Counted from the stretch's first letter, positions 25,427 through 34,910 are shown. The stretch is DNA of 64,000 nucleotides from Streptomyces sp. CHD11 (GCF_018638295.1 NZ_JABTTS010000005.1:1-64000); one strand, 5' to 3'. The notes: a model not told the origin generated them from the letters alone. Numbers and translations are program-made.

Positions 25427-26695
25427 GTGACGGACATCGTCGACGAGCTGAAGTGGCGCGGGCTGTTCGCCCAGTCCACCGACGAGGACGCTTTGCGCAA
25501 GGCTCTCGCGGACGGTCCCGTCACGTTCTATTGCGGCTTCGACCCGACCGCGCCGTCGCTGCACGTGGGGCATCTGGTGCAGGTGCTCACCCTGCGCCGG
25601 CTCCAGCAGGCCGGCCACCGGCCGCTGGCGCTGGTCGGCGGGGCCACCGGGCAGATCGGTGACCCGCGCCCGACCGCCGAGCGCACGCTGAACTCGCCGG
25701 AGACCGTCGCGGGCTGGGTCGAGCGGCTGCGCGGCCAGATCGAGCCCTTCCTGGCCTTCGAGGGCGAGAACGCGGCCACGATGGTCAACAACCTCGACTG
25801 GACGCAGAACCTCTCCGCGATCGAGTTCCTGCGGGACATCGGCAAGCACTTCCGGGTCAACAAGATGCTGACCAAGGACTCGGTCGCCCGGCGCCTGGAG
25901 TCCTCGGAGGGCATCAGCTACACGGAGTTCAGCTACCAGTTGCTGCAGGCGATGGACTTCCTCCAGCTGTACCGGCGGTACGGCTGCACGATGCAGCAGG
26001 GCGGCAGCGACCAGTGGGGCAACCTCACGGCGGGTCTCGACCTGCTGCACCGGCTGGAGCCGGACGCCACGGCCCACGCCTACGCCACACCGCTGATGAC
26101 GAAGGCGGACGGCACCAAGTTCGGCAAGACGGAGAGCGGCGCCGTCTGGCTGGACCCGGAGATGACGACGCCGTACGCGTTCTACCAGTTCTGGCTGAAC
26201 GTGGACGACCGGGACATCTCCGGCTACATGCGGATCCTGTCGTTCCAGTCCCGCGAGGAGCTGGAGGAGCTGGAGCGGCAGACCGCCGAGCGGCCGCAGG
26301 CGCGGGCCGCGCAGCGCGCGCTGGCGGAGGAGCTGACGACGCTGGTGCACGGCGCGGACCAGACGGCCGCCGTGATCGCCGCGTCGAAGGCCCTCTTCGG
26401 CCAGGGTGAGCTGACGGAGCTGGACGACCGCACGCTGGCGGCGGCACTCTCCGAGGTGCCGCACGTCCGGGTGGGCGAGCTGCCCGCGGTCGTGGACCTG
26501 TTCGCCGAGGTCGGTCTGGCGCCGAGCAAGTCGGCCGCGCGGCGCACGGTGAAGGAGGGCGGCGCCTACGTGAACAACGTCAAGGTGACCGCCGAGGACG
26601 CCGTCCCCGCCGAGGAGGACCTGCTGCACGGGCGCTGGCTGGTGCTGCGCCGGGGCAAGAAGAACCTGGCGGCGGTGGAGGTCACGGCCGGCTGA
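25427..26695 (+). CDS. tyrS: Tyrosyl-tRNA synthetase
   Basis: A 422-residue class I synthetase charging tRNA-Tyr. The HIGH motif is HVGHL at residues 46-50, the tyrosine pocket includes [12 protein letters not shown] and [10 protein letters not shown], and the KMSKS equivalent is KFGKT. The C-terminal S4-like RNA-binding domain contains [18 protein letters not shown]. The GTG start follows CGAGGAGA. Length is normal for bacterial TyrRS. No T-box leader is visible; the 66-bp gap to tldE is too short for one, so it may be cotranscribed with tldDE. Confidence 0.97.
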   Translation: MTDIVDELKWRGLFAQSTDEDALRKALADGPVTFYCGFDPTAPSLHVGHLVQVLTLRRLQQAGHRPLALVGGATGQIGDPRPTAERTLNSPETVAGWVERLRGQIEPFLAFEGENAATMVNNLDWTQNLSAIEFLRDIGKHFRVNKMLTKDSVARRLESSEGISYTEFSYQLLQAMDFLQLYRRYGCTMQQGGSDQWGNLTAGLDLLHRLEPDATAHAYATPLMTKADGTKFGKTESGAVWLDPEMTTPYAFYQFWLNVDDRDISGYMRILSFQSREELEELERQTAERPQARAAQRALAEELTTLVHGADQTAAVIAASKALFGQGELTELDDRTLAAALSEVPHVRVGELPAVVDLFAEVGLAPSKSAARRTVKEGGAYVNNVKVTAEDAVPAEEDLLHGRWLVLRRGKKNLAAVEVTAG

Positions 26696-26708
26696 GCCGG
26701 CGGCCCGC

Positions 26709-26746
26709 GAAGGGCGGTCCCCGGAAGACACCGGGCGCCGCCCTTC
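26709..26746. terminator. Bidirectional terminator hairpin
   Basis: A 9-bp stem (26709-26717 with 26738-26746) with an inner 5-bp helix lies just after tyrS and before the convergent GlsB-like gene. Confidence 0.75.
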
Positions 26747-26766
26747 CGCTGTCGCGGGGAGTCGGG

Positions 26767-27051
26767 TCAGGCGCGCTGCTCTCCGTGCTTCCTGCGCTTC
26801 ATCGTGGTGTACAGCATGTCCACGAAGAAGACGATCACGATGGCGGCGACCAGCTGGAAGATGTGCCGCCCCCAGTCGATGCCCCGGGTCTCCTCGATCC
26901 CGAAGCCCCGCGCGACGGCGTTGCCCGCGATGGCGCCGGCCATGCCACAGATGGTGGCCAGCCACAGCGGGATGTGCTGCTTGCCGGGGATCACCGCCTT
27001 GGCGATCAGACCGAGCACGAGTCCCACGATGATCGCCCACAACCAGCCCAT
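26767..27051 (-). CDS. GlsB/YeaQ/YmgE family membrane protein
   Basis: A 94-residue, three-span membrane protein of the transglycosylase-associated family (GlsB/YeaQ/YmgE), commonly stress-induced. Gly-rich helices are typical: GWLWAIIVGLVLGLIAK, then GKQHIPLWLATICGMAGAIAGN. The ATG follows GAGGAGG at ideal spacing. Length is slightly above the usual 80-85 residues because of a basic C-terminal tail. It diverges from the DUF3099 gene. Biochemical role unknown. Confidence 0.92.
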   Translation of the reverse strand: MGWLWAIIVGLVLGLIAKAVIPGKQHIPLWLATICGMAGAIAGNAVARGFGIEETRGIDWGRHIFQLVAAIVIVFFVDMLYTTMKRRKHGEQRA

Positions 27052-27294
27052 GACTGCCTCCTCGTACGGCTTGACGCGAGCATTGCGACCAGTGTCGGAC
27101 GAGAGGTGGTACGCCGCATGTCGGGCGTGGCGTACGCGCAACGGCGCAGGCCGTGCGGCCGGAGAGGGGCGGACCCGGGATCGTGACCGGGGTGGCAGCG
27201 GCGTACCGTGGACGTGGCGGTTCACCGGTTTCCCCGACCGGTCCGCGCGACGGTGGGGGCGGAGAAGGTCCGATACGGGTGGATGTGGAATGTG

Positions 27295-27687
27295 ATGCGG
27301 AAGCAGCGTGCCGACGCCCAGGTGTTCCGGATCACCGGTGCCCGGACGGGCCTGGAGGAGGATGTGCGCGGGCGGCAGCGCCGGTACGTCATCTCGATGA
27401 TCGTGCGTACGATCTCGGTCATCCTCGCGGCGACCCTGTGGGACGTGGAGCGGCATGTCGCGATCGTGGCGCTGGTGCTCGGGGCGGTGCTGCCGTACGT
27501 GGCGGTGGTGATCGCCAACGCCGGGCGCGAAAACGCGCCGTCGCTGCCGTCGACCTTCGTGACGACGCCGATGAAGCCGATGATCGCGCCGCCGCGGACG
27601 AATGACGGTTCAGCGGAATCCGATGCGGAGGACACGGCGTCCCGGACCGCGCCGGACGGACGAACGGAGCGGCCCGAGCGGTCGTGA
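27295..27687 (+). CDS. DUF3099 family membrane protein
   Basis: A 130-residue protein with an N-terminal cytoplasmic segment (FRITGARTGLEEDVRGRQRR), two membrane spans (about 37-75) and a hydrophilic, probably disordered tail. This matches actinobacterial DUF3099. The start is uncertain: ATG 27295 is taken, with ATG 27283 and GTG 27208 in frame upstream. Function is unknown. It diverges from the GlsB-like gene, and a 6C small RNA gene follows. Confidence 0.85.
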   Translation: MRKQRADAQVFRITGARTGLEEDVRGRQRRYVISMIVRTISVILAATLWDVERHVAIVALVLGAVLPYVAVVIANAGRENAPSLPSTFVTTPMKPMIAPPRTNDGSAESDAEDTASRTAPDGRTERPERS

Positions 27688-27810
27688 AGATCGGGGTGTG
27701 AGGACGGACGGCGTCAAGGGGAAGACACTTCTGCGCCAAGCTCAAGAAAAGCTCAGATCAATCATGTGCGTACGGTGCCGGGGGCGGGGTGACCCGTGAC
27801 ATACTTCGTA

Positions 27811-27888
27811 CGCGCTCCGCATCCCCCGTCGGAGCGACGGACCGACGCCGGGCAGCTCCCCCCGTGGCTGCTCGGCGTCGCCTCTTTT
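27811..27888 (+). ncRNA. 6C small RNA
   Basis: Two hairpins with C-rich loops sit in tandem. The first has a 7-bp stem (27813-27819 with 27830-27836) and loop CATCCCCCGT. The second has a 14-bp stem (27843-27856 with 27867-27880) and loop TCCCCCCGTG, then CCTCTTTT, forming a terminator. This is the defining shape of the actinobacterial 6C RNA, whose cytosine-rich loops can pair with G-rich ribosome binding sites. A CATACT hexamer at 27800-27805 is a possible -10 box with no clear -35. Targets are not predictable here. Confidence 0.88.
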
Positions 27889-27912
27889 CCGCCGGGTTAG
27901 GGTCGGTGTGTG

Positions 27913-28134
27913 ATGCTCCCCGATCCCGAGACTCCGATCTGTTCCGCCAAGGGGTGCCGTGCGGCAGCCGTGTGGGTGCTTGCGTGGAACAACCCCAAGG
28001 TGCATACCCCCGAGCGGCGGAAGACATGGCTCGCCTGCGACGAGCACCGGGAGCATTTGTCGCAGTTCCTGGGGATGCGGGACTTCCTGAAGGAGGTCGT
28101 TCCTCTGGAGGAGTGGGAGGCGCGGGACGGCTGA
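27913..28134 (+). CDS. Small conserved Cys/His protein
   Basis: A 73-residue soluble protein. CSAKGC near the N-terminus, a Trp-rich middle and LACDEHREHLSQFLGMRDF suggest a small metal-binding fold with three Cys and several His. It resembles widely conserved streptomycete hypothetical proteins. The start is ATG 27913, with GTG 27910 immediately before it. It lies 25 bp after the 6C RNA terminator, so its promoter or leader overlaps that RNA gene. No function is known. Confidence 0.82.
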   Translation: MLPDPETPICSAKGCRAAAVWVLAWNNPKVHTPERRKTWLACDEHREHLSQFLGMRDFLKEVVPLEEWEARDG

Positions 28135-28261
28135 CCGCCCTGTCCACGCGTGGTGCCGACCGTTCGCGGCCGAGGGCGCGTCGTGGCTGGCCGCGCTGCA
28201 CCCCGCGCCCCCGGGGTGGTTGCCGGCGGCCCTGCCCGACGGCCTCCCCCGGACGGAACAG

Positions 28262-29251
28262 CTAGCCTCCGATCGCGGACATCGGCCGGTCCGGCTGGAC
28301 GAACGCCGGGTCGTCCAGGCCCGCCCCCGCCTTCTTGCCCCACATGGCCTGCTTCCAGAGGCGGGCGATCTCCTCGTCGCCGGCGTCGGAGCGCAGTACC
28401 GCGCGCAGGTCGGTCTCCTCGGTGGCGAAGAGGCAGGTGCGGACCTGTCCGTCGGCGGTGAGGCGGGTGCGGTCGCAGGCGGAGCAGAAGGGGCGGGTGA
28501 CGGAGGCGATGACGCCGACGCGGTGCGGGCCGCCGTCGACCAGCCAGCGCTCGGCCGGCGCCGAGCCGCGTGCCTGCTCGCCCTCGGGGGTCAGCTCGAA
28601 GCGGGTACGCAGGGAGGTGAGGATGTCCCCGGCGGTGATCATGCCGTCGCGCTTCCAGCCGTGCTGGGCGTCCAGGGGCATCTGCTCGATGAAGCGCAGT
28701 TCGTAGTCGTGCTCCACCGCCCAGGCCAGGAGGTCGGGGGCCTCGTCGTCGTTGAGCCCCGGCATCAGGACCGAGTTGACCTTGACGGGGGTCAGACCGG
28801 CCTCGCGGGCCGCGTGGAGGCCGTCGAGGACGTCCCTGTGGCGGTCACGGCGGGTGAGTGTCCTGAAAACGTCCGGGCGCAGGGTGTCGAGGGAGACGTT
28901 GACCCGGTCCAGGCCCGCCTCCTTGAGGGCGGTCGCGGTGCGCCGCAGGCCGATGCCGTTGGTGGTGAGTGACATCTGCGGCCGGGGCTCCAGGGCGGCG
29001 ACGCGCGCGACGATGCCGGCCAGGCCGGGGCGGAGCAGCGGCTCGCCGCCGGTGAAGCGGACCTCCTCGATACCCAGGGAGGTGACGGCGATGCCGATGA
29101 GACGGACGATCTCGTCGTCGGTGAGCAGGTCGGGCTTGGCCAGCCACTGCAGCCCCTCCTCGGGCATGCAGTAGGTGCAGCGCAGATTGCACCGGTCCGT
29201 CAGCGAGACCCTCAGATCGGTGGCCACTCGGCCGTAGGTGTCAATGAGCAC
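28262..29251 (-). CDS. moaA: GTP 3',8-cyclase, molybdenum cofactor synthesis
   Basis: A 329-residue radical SAM enzyme that converts GTP to 3',8-cyclo-dihydro-GTP, the first step of molybdopterin synthesis. The SAM cluster is C21-x3-C25-x2-C28 in DRCNLRCTYC, and the second cluster is in FCSACDRTRLTADGQVRTC. The C-terminus ends in Gly-Gly, as active MoaA requires. Length is normal. It stands alone here; other moa genes are not in the window. A structured molybdenum-cofactor riboswitch is not evident upstream. Confidence 0.96.
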   Translation of the reverse strand: MLIDTYGRVATDLRVSLTDRCNLRCTYCMPEEGLQWLAKPDLLTDDEIVRLIGIAVTSLGIEEVRFTGGEPLLRPGLAGIVARVAALEPRPQMSLTTNGIGLRRTATALKEAGLDRVNVSLDTLRPDVFRTLTRRDRHRDVLDGLHAAREAGLTPVKVNSVLMPGLNDDEAPDLLAWAVEHDYELRFIEQMPLDAQHGWKRDGMITAGDILTSLRTRFELTPEGEQARGSAPAERWLVDGGPHRVGVIASVTRPFCSACDRTRLTADGQVRTCLFATEETDLRAVLRSDAGDEEIARLWKQAMWGKKAGAGLDDPAFVQPDRPMSAIGG

Positions 29252-29348
29252 GTGGGCCCCCTCCCTCGACGCGGATCACTCCTGTCCCGTACCTGCGAGC
29301 GTACGCGACGCCTCCGACAACCCACATCGGCCGAAGGGGACGAGACAC

Positions 29349-29399
29349 GCGGCGGCCGCGTCGCAGGGCCCTCCGGGGGTCCCACGACGCGGCCGCCGC
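29349..29399. terminator. Long hairpin between moaA and the symporter operon
   Basis: A 15-bp perfect stem (29349-29363 with 29385-29399) encloses a 21-nt G/C-rich loop. It lies just beyond the symporter stop on the minus strand and about 100 bp upstream of moaA, so it should terminate the symporter operon. Confidence 0.8.
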
Positions 29400-29419
29400 G
29401 CGCGGTGCGGATGCGCGGA

Positions 29420-31048
29420 TCAGTGGGCGCCGGTGCCGGTCAGCGACCGGACCTCCAGCTCCGCGAACTTCTTGACGTCCGGCTCCTCCTTGGACAGGAC
29501 GGTGCCGAGCCAGCCCATCAGGAAGCCGAAGGGGATGGAGATGAGGCCCGGGTTCTGCAGCGGGAACCAGGCGAAGTCGACATCCGGGAACATCGAGTTC
29601 GCCGAGCCGGAGACCACGGGCGAGAACAGCACCAGGCCGACGGCGACGGTGAGACCGCCGTAGATCGACCACAGCGCGCCCTGGGTGGTGAACCGCTTCC
29701 AGAACAGGCTGTAGAGGATGGTCGGCAGGTTGGCCGACGCGGCGACCGCGAACGCCAGCGCGACCAGGCCGGCCACGTTGAGGTCGCGGGCCAGGGAACC
29801 GAGCGCGATGGAGACGACGCCGATGAGGACGGTCGCCCAGCGGGCCGCCCTCATCTCCTCCTTCTCCGTGGCCTGCCCCTTGCGGATGACGTTGGCGTAG
29901 ATGTCGTGGGCGAAGGAGGACGAGGAGGCGAGGGTGAGCCCGGCGACCACGGCGAGGATCGTCGCGAAGGCGACCGCCGAGATGGTGGCGAGCAGGATCG
30001 CGCCCCAGGCCGAGTCGACGCCGCCCAGATGCAGGGCGAGCAGCGGGGCCGCCGTGTTGCCGGACGCGTTGGAGGAGATGATCTCCTCCTGTGAGATCAA
30101 CGCTGCCGCGCCGAAGCCGAGGGCGATGGTCATCAGGTAGAAGCCGCCGATGATGCCGATCGCCCAGTTCACGGACTTACGGGCGGCCTTGGCGTTGGGC
30201 ACCGTGTAGAAGCGGATCAGGATGTGCGGCAGGCCGGCGGTACCGAGCACCAGGGCGATGCCCAGGGAGAGGAAGTCCAGCTTGGTCATGCTGTCCACGC
30301 CGTACTTCAGGCCGGGCTCCAGGAAGGCCTCGCCCTTGCCGCTGTTCTCGGCCGCGCTGCCCAGCAGGTCGGAGATGTTGAAGTTGAACTTCAGCAGCAC
30401 CAGGAACGTGATGAGGATCGTGCCGCCGATGAGCAGCACGGCCTTGACCATCTGGACCCAGGTGGTGCCCTTCATACCGCCGATGGAGACGTACACGATC
30501 ATCAGGATGCCGACGAGGGCGACGATGAGGATCTTGCCCGCGTCGGAGGTGATGCCGAGCAGCAGCGAGACGAGGATGCCCGCGCCCGCCATCTGGGCCA
30601 GCAGGTAGAAGATCGACACGACGATGGTGGAGGTACCGGCGGCGGTGCGCACCGGCCGCTGTCGCATCCGGTAGGCGAGGACGTCACCCATCGTGTAGCG
30701 GCCGGAGTTCCGCAGCGGCTCGGCGACCAGGAGGAGGGCCACCAGCCAGGCGACCAGGAAGCCGATGGAGTACAGGAAGCCGTCGTAGCCGAAGAGGGCG
30801 ATGGCGCCCGCGATGCCGAGGAAGGACGCGGCCGACATGTAGTCGCCGGAGACCGCGAGTCCGTTCTGGAAGGCACTGAACTGCCGTCCGCCCGCGTAGA
30901 AGTCGGCGGCGTCCTTGGTCTGCTTGCCGGCCCAGACGGTGATGCCGAGCGTCCCGAGGACGAACAGCGCGAACAGCGTGATGATGAGCGGACGGTGCTC
31001 GCTCGCCTCGTTGGCGGCGAGCTGGACGGTGATCATCGAGGGGCTCAT
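29420..31048 (-). CDS. Cation/acetate symporter (ActP-like)
   Basis: A 542-residue sodium:solute symporter with about 13 spans. Characteristic segments are FYAGGRQFSAFQNGLAVSGDYMSAASFLG near residue 50 (split here), VVAGLTLASSSSFAHDIYANV and the PNAKAARKSVNW loop. This subgroup imports acetate or other short monocarboxylates. It overlaps the DUF485 gene by 4 bp (ATGA), the usual yjcH-actP pairing. The start ATG 31048 is set by that overlap. A terminator hairpin follows. Exact substrate is inferred from the pairing. Confidence 0.92.
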   Translation of the reverse strand: MSPSMITVQLAANEASEHRPLIITLFALFVLGTLGITVWAGKQTKDAADFYAGGRQFSAFQNGLAVSGDYMSAASFLGIAGAIALFGYDGFLYSIGFLVAWLVALLLVAEPLRNSGRYTMGDVLAYRMRQRPVRTAAGTSTIVVSIFYLLAQMAGAGILVSLLLGITSDAGKILIVALVGILMIVYVSIGGMKGTTWVQMVKAVLLIGGTILITFLVLLKFNFNISDLLGSAAENSGKGEAFLEPGLKYGVDSMTKLDFLSLGIALVLGTAGLPHILIRFYTVPNAKAARKSVNWAIGIIGGFYLMTIALGFGAAALISQEEIISSNASGNTAAPLLALHLGGVDSAWGAILLATISAVAFATILAVVAGLTLASSSSFAHDIYANVIRKGQATEKEEMRAARWATVLIGVVSIALGSLARDLNVAGLVALAFAVAASANLPTILYSLFWKRFTTQGALWSIYGGLTVAVGLVLFSPVVSGSANSMFPDVDFAWFPLQNPGLISIPFGFLMGWLGTVLSKEEPDVKKFAELEVRSLTGTGAH

Positions 31049-31401
31049 GCGCCGCCCTCCATACGGGCCTTGATGGCCTCGGCCTTGGGGTCGAGTTTCG
31101 TCGCGGCGTGCCGGGAGTACCACCACGCGATGAGGAACGTGGTGGCGAACTGCAGCAGGCCGAAGACGAAGGCGATGTTGATGTTGCCGAACAGCTTGGT
31201 GCCCATGAAGCCGCCCGCGTAGCTGGAGAGCAGGACGTACATCAGGTACCAGATGATGAAGGCGATGGTCAGCGGGAAGGCGAAGGAGCGGTAGGAGCGG
31301 CGCAGTTCACCGAACTCAGCGCTCTCCTGCACCTCGGTGAACTCCTCGGGAGTGGGGAGTTTGTGTTGTTCTGTCGAGGGGGGCGGTGCTTCGGCGGCCA
31401 C
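31045..31401 (-). CDS. DUF485 membrane protein (YjcH-like)
   Basis: A 118-residue protein with a charged N-terminus and two membrane spans (about 47-70 and 80-105) separated by GGFMGTKLFGN. DUF485 proteins are encoded directly before acetate-type symporters and are presumed accessory subunits. The stop overlaps the symporter start by 4 bp, so they are co-translated. Promoter sequences should lie in the 265-bp divergent region shared with the protease gene. Confidence 0.92.
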   Translation of the reverse strand: MAAEAPPPSTEQHKLPTPEEFTEVQESAEFGELRRSYRSFAFPLTIAFIIWYLMYVLLSSYAGGFMGTKLFGNINIAFVFGLLQFATTFLIAWWYSRHAATKLDPKAEAIKARMEGGA

Positions 31402-31501
31402 GGAGTCTCCTCGCGTTGGTTCTGTTCGGGCGGGGACGAAAGGCGAGTGTCCTCGGCCTTCCTGCTCAAGGGCACGGCGCCACGCGAGGACGGGTTCAAC
31501 G

Positions 31502-31582
31502 GTCCGCGCTTCTTTTCCGCGGACGTTTTGCGAAGCCGTTTCCCGCAGATGATTGCTGGCCAGCGAGTGCGCGGGATAGCTT
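31502..31582 (+). promoter_or_regulatory. Inverted repeat and candidate promoter in divergent region
   Basis: An inverted repeat with 7-bp arms GTCCGCG/CGCGGAC (31502-31508 and 31518-31524, 9-bp spacer) lies upstream of TTGCTG (31553-31558) and TAGCTT (31577-31582), 18 bp apart. The hexamers could drive the first protease gene; the palindrome could be an operator for either side. Confidence 0.4.
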
Positions 31583-31666
31583 CGCCGTGCACCACCCCGT
31601 CATGTACCTGCCCGAGCGCCATCCGTGTCTCGGGCCGGTTTCGTTTCCGGATGATGTGGAGATCCC

Positions 31667-33196
31667 ATGGCTCATCTGCGTTCCAGACGCCGGCTGGCCC
31701 TCGCCGTGCCCCTTGCACTGTCCCTGACCGCCTCGCTCGGTTTCCTGCCGGCGGCGGCCTCGGCGGCCCCGCGGACGGTGCCGGCCGGCCAGGCGGCGGA
31801 CGCGCCCGCCCTGGCGTACGTCGTCAACACCACGGTGGACCGCCGCACGATCGCCTCCGTGGAGCGGGCGATCGCGAAGGCCGGCGGAACCGTCGTGGTC
31901 ACCCACGACCGGATCGGTGTGATCGTCGCCCATTCGGCGAACCCGGACTTCGGCGAGGAGATCCGCCGGGCCCGCGGCGTGAAGTCGGCCGGCGCCACCC
32001 GTACCGCGCCGCTGACCCGCGCGGGGACGACGGACGAGGGCGCCGTCGACCATGTGACGGCCGCCGAGGCCGCGCGGACCCGGGCCGTCTCCGCCAAGAC
32101 CCCAGGCAGCGAACCGCTCGAGGCCGACCAGTGGGACCTGCGGGCGATCGGCGCCGACAAGGCCGCGAGGATCAACCCGGGCAGCAGCAGGGTGACCGTC
32201 GCCGTGATCGACACCGGCGTCGACGACACCCACCCCGACCTGGCGCCGAACTTCTCGGCGTCCCAGTCGGCCAACTGCGTGGGCGGCAAGGCGGACACCA
32301 GCGAGGGCGCCTGGCGGCCGTACACGGACGACGACTACCACGGCACGCATGTGGCCGGTGAGATCGCCGCGGCCCGCAACGGCATCGGTGTCGCCGGTGT
32401 CGCGCCCGGCGTCAAGGTGGCCGGCATCAAGGTCAGCGACCCGGACAACGGCCTGTTCTACCCGGAGAACGTCGTCTGCGCGTTCGTGTTCGCCGCCGAC
32501 CACGGTGTGGAGATCACCAACAACAGCTACTACGTGGACCCGTGGCTGTACAACTGCATGGACGACCCGGACCAGAAGGCGATCGTCGACGCGGTCAACC
32601 GGGCCCAGCTGTACGCGCAGCGCAAGGGCACACTGCACCTGGCCTCGGCCGGCAACTCCAACCACGACCTGGCCTCGGACGCCATCGACGACGCGTCCAG
32701 CCCGAACGACACCACGCCGGTCGAGCGCACCATCGACCCGGGCGAGTGCTACGACCTGCCCACCCAGCTGCCGGGCGTGGTCACCGTCAGCGCGACGGGG
32801 GCGCAGAACCTCAAGTCGTACTACTCCACGTACGGCCACGGAGTCGTCGACGTGGCCGCGCCCGGTGGCGACGGGCGCTACCAGACGCCGGACACCCCGT
32901 CGAAGAACGGCCGCATCCTCTCCACGATGCCGAACGGCGGGTACGCCTTCCTGCAGGGCACCTCGATGGCCTCGCCGCACGCCGCCGGTGTCGCCGCGCT
33001 CCTGAAGTCCAAGCACCCCTGGGCCACTCCGGCGGTGCTGCAGACACTGCTCAAGGTCCAGGCGGACAACCCCGGCTGCCCCGAGTCGTACGACCAGGAC
33101 GGTGACGGCACGCAGGACGCGACATGCGAGGGCGGTGACCGGGTCAACGGTTTCTACGGGTTCGGCATCGTCGACGCGCTGCGCGCCGTCAAGTGA
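31667..33196 (+). CDS. Secreted subtilisin-like serine protease (S8), first copy
   Basis: A 509-residue preproprotease. A signal peptide covers residues 1-33 (ending ASA). An I9-like propeptide follows to about 120 (SYVV-type strand at 49-56, IAKAGGTVVVTHDRIGVIV). The catalytic triad is Asp182 (VIDTGVDDTHPD), His225 (HGTHVAGEIAA) and Ser433 (GTSMASPHAAG); the oxyanion Asn330 is in SAGN. A DQDGDGTQDATC segment near the C-terminus resembles a calcium-binding loop. A close paralogue follows in tandem after 58 bp. Likely secreted during growth or development. Confidence 0.95.
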   Translation: MAHLRSRRRLALAVPLALSLTASLGFLPAAASAAPRTVPAGQAADAPALAYVVNTTVDRRTIASVERAIAKAGGTVVVTHDRIGVIVAHSANPDFGEEIRRARGVKSAGATRTAPLTRAGTTDEGAVDHVTAAEAARTRAVSAKTPGSEPLEADQWDLRAIGADKAARINPGSSRVTVAVIDTGVDDTHPDLAPNFSASQSANCVGGKADTSEGAWRPYTDDDYHGTHVAGEIAAARNGIGVAGVAPGVKVAGIKVSDPDNGLFYPENVVCAFVFAADHGVEITNNSYYVDPWLYNCMDDPDQKAIVDAVNRAQLYAQRKGTLHLASAGNSNHDLASDAIDDASSPNDTTPVERTIDPGECYDLPTQLPGVVTVSATGAQNLKSYYSTYGHGVVDVAAPGGDGRYQTPDTPSKNGRILSTMPNGGYAFLQGTSMASPHAAGVAALLKSKHPWATPAVLQTLLKVQADNPGCPESYDQDGDGTQDATCEGGDRVNGFYGFGIVDALRAVK

Positions 33197-33254
33197 GCCC
33201 GTGGTCCCCCTCCCGCCCCGTCCGCCCCGCAACAGTGAACGAACTGGAGACTTC

Positions 33255-34802
33255 ATGACAGTGTCTCAGCCGCGCCGCCGCCGCGCGCTCGTCCTCCCGG
33301 CCGGTATGGCCATGGCGACCGCGCTGGCGTTCCTGCCGAACACCGCGGCCACCGCGGCCACCGCCGCCCCGGCCGACGGCCGGCCGGCCGCCGCCACCTC
33401 CGGCACCACCGCGGAATCGCTCAGCTACGTGGTCAACGTGCGGGGCGGCCACGGCACCCCGGCGCACGTGAGGAAGGCGATCGCCAAGGCCGGCGGCACG
33501 ATCGTGACGTCGTACGACAGGATCGGCGTCATCGTCGTCCACTCCTCGAACGCCGACTTCGCCAGGACCGTTCGCAAGGTACGCGGTGTGCAGTCGGCCG
33601 GTGCCACCCGGCACGCGCCGCTGCCGTCGGCGGCCACCGCGGACACGGTCACCCCGAAGGTGCTCGGCGCCGCCGAGATCGCCGAGGCGAGGGCCGACGC
33701 CGTGGACGGGCAGGACCCGCTCCAGGGACTCCAGTGGTCCCTGCCCGCCATCAAGGCGGACCAGGCGCACGAGAAGTCGCTGGGCAGCTCGCGGGTGACC
33801 GTCGCCGTCATCGACACCGGCGTGGACGACACCCACCCCGACATCGCGCCCAACTTCGACCGGGCCGCGTCGGTCAACTGTGTGACGGGCAAGCCGGACA
33901 CCAGCGAGGGCGCCTGGCGGCCGGGCGCGCAGGAGAGCCCGCACGGCACGCATGTCGCCGGTGAGATCGCCGCCGCGAAGAACGGCATCGGCATGACGGG
34001 CGTGGCGCCCGGGGTGAAGGTCTCGGGCATCAAGGTGTCCAACCCGGACGGCTACTTCTACACCGAGGCCGTGGTCTGCGGCTTCATGTGGGCCGCCGAG
34101 CACGGGGTCGACGTCACCAACAACAGCTATTACACCGACCCCTGGTACTTCAACTGCAAGGACGACCCGGACCAGAAGGCGCTCCTCGAGGCCGTCACCC
34201 GGGCCACCCGGTACGCGGAGCGCAGGGGCGCGGTCAACGTGGCCGCGGCCGGCAACGAGAACTACGACCTCGCGGCCGACGAGATCACCGACCCGGTCTC
34301 CCCGAACGACGGCACCCCGTCCGACCGGGTGATCGACCCCGCCGAGTGCCTGGACATCCCGACCCAGTTGCCGGGTGTGGTGACGGTCGCCTCTACCGGC
34401 GCCAAGGGTCTGAAGTCGTCGTTCTCCAACTACGGCCGGGGAGTCATCGACATCGCCGCGCCCGGCGGCGACTCGACGGCCTATCAGACGCCGGCCCCGC
34501 CGGCCACCAGCGGCCTGATCCTGGGCACGCTGCCCGGCGGCAGGTGGGGTTACATGGCGGGCACGTCGATGGCGTCCCCGCATGTCGCGGGTGTCGCCGC
34601 GCTGATCAAGTCGAGGCATCCGTACGCCCCGCCGGCGCTGGTGAAGGCCCTGCTGTACGCCCAGGCCGACGCCACCGCCTGCACGGACCCGTACGACATC
34701 GACGGCGACGGCAAGGTCGACGCGGTGTGCGAGGGCCCGAGGAACCGCAACGGCTTCTACGGCTGGGGCACCGCCGACGCGCTGGACGCGGTGACGCGGT
34801 AG
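33255..34802 (+). CDS. Secreted subtilisin-like serine protease (S8), second copy
   Basis: A 515-residue preproprotease, the tandem paralogue of the preceding gene with the same domain order. The signal peptide is about 1-38, the I9-like propeptide about 56-125, and the triad Asp187, His230 and Ser438. The two mature domains share long identical stretches such as SSRVTVAVIDTGVDDTHPD and GEIAAAKNGIG-type segments, while signal peptides and prodomain tails have diverged. The ATG follows GGAGA. DIDGDGKVDAVC near the end again suggests a calcium site. Probably arose by local duplication and may be cotranscribed. Confidence 0.95.
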   Translation: MTVSQPRRRRALVLPAGMAMATALAFLPNTAATAATAAPADGRPAAATSGTTAESLSYVVNVRGGHGTPAHVRKAIAKAGGTIVTSYDRIGVIVVHSSNADFARTVRKVRGVQSAGATRHAPLPSAATADTVTPKVLGAAEIAEARADAVDGQDPLQGLQWSLPAIKADQAHEKSLGSSRVTVAVIDTGVDDTHPDIAPNFDRAASVNCVTGKPDTSEGAWRPGAQESPHGTHVAGEIAAAKNGIGMTGVAPGVKVSGIKVSNPDGYFYTEAVVCGFMWAAEHGVDVTNNSYYTDPWYFNCKDDPDQKALLEAVTRATRYAERRGAVNVAAAGNENYDLAADEITDPVSPNDGTPSDRVIDPAECLDIPTQLPGVVTVASTGAKGLKSSFSNYGRGVIDIAAPGGDSTAYQTPAPPATSGLILGTLPGGRWGYMAGTSMASPHVAGVAALIKSRHPYAPPALVKALLYAQADATACTDPYDIDGDGKVDAVCEGPRNRNGFYGWGTADALDAVTR

Positions 34803-34910
34803 TCGCGCGGGACCGGTGAGAGAACGAGGGGCCGGGCGGATCCGCCCGGACCCTCGGCTGCTCCCGGGGGCGCGGTCCCGCCTGCCGGGCCGGTGCTGCA
34901 CAGTGCTGCC

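Noticed and set aside
29252..29420. Molybdenum-cofactor riboswitch before moaA
   Set aside because: The only structure is a single long hairpin best explained as the terminator of the neighbouring operon.
31400..31660. A second riboswitch or leader peptide upstream of the first protease
   Set aside because: Only one inverted repeat and weak promoter hexamers are visible; no open frame or conserved motif.
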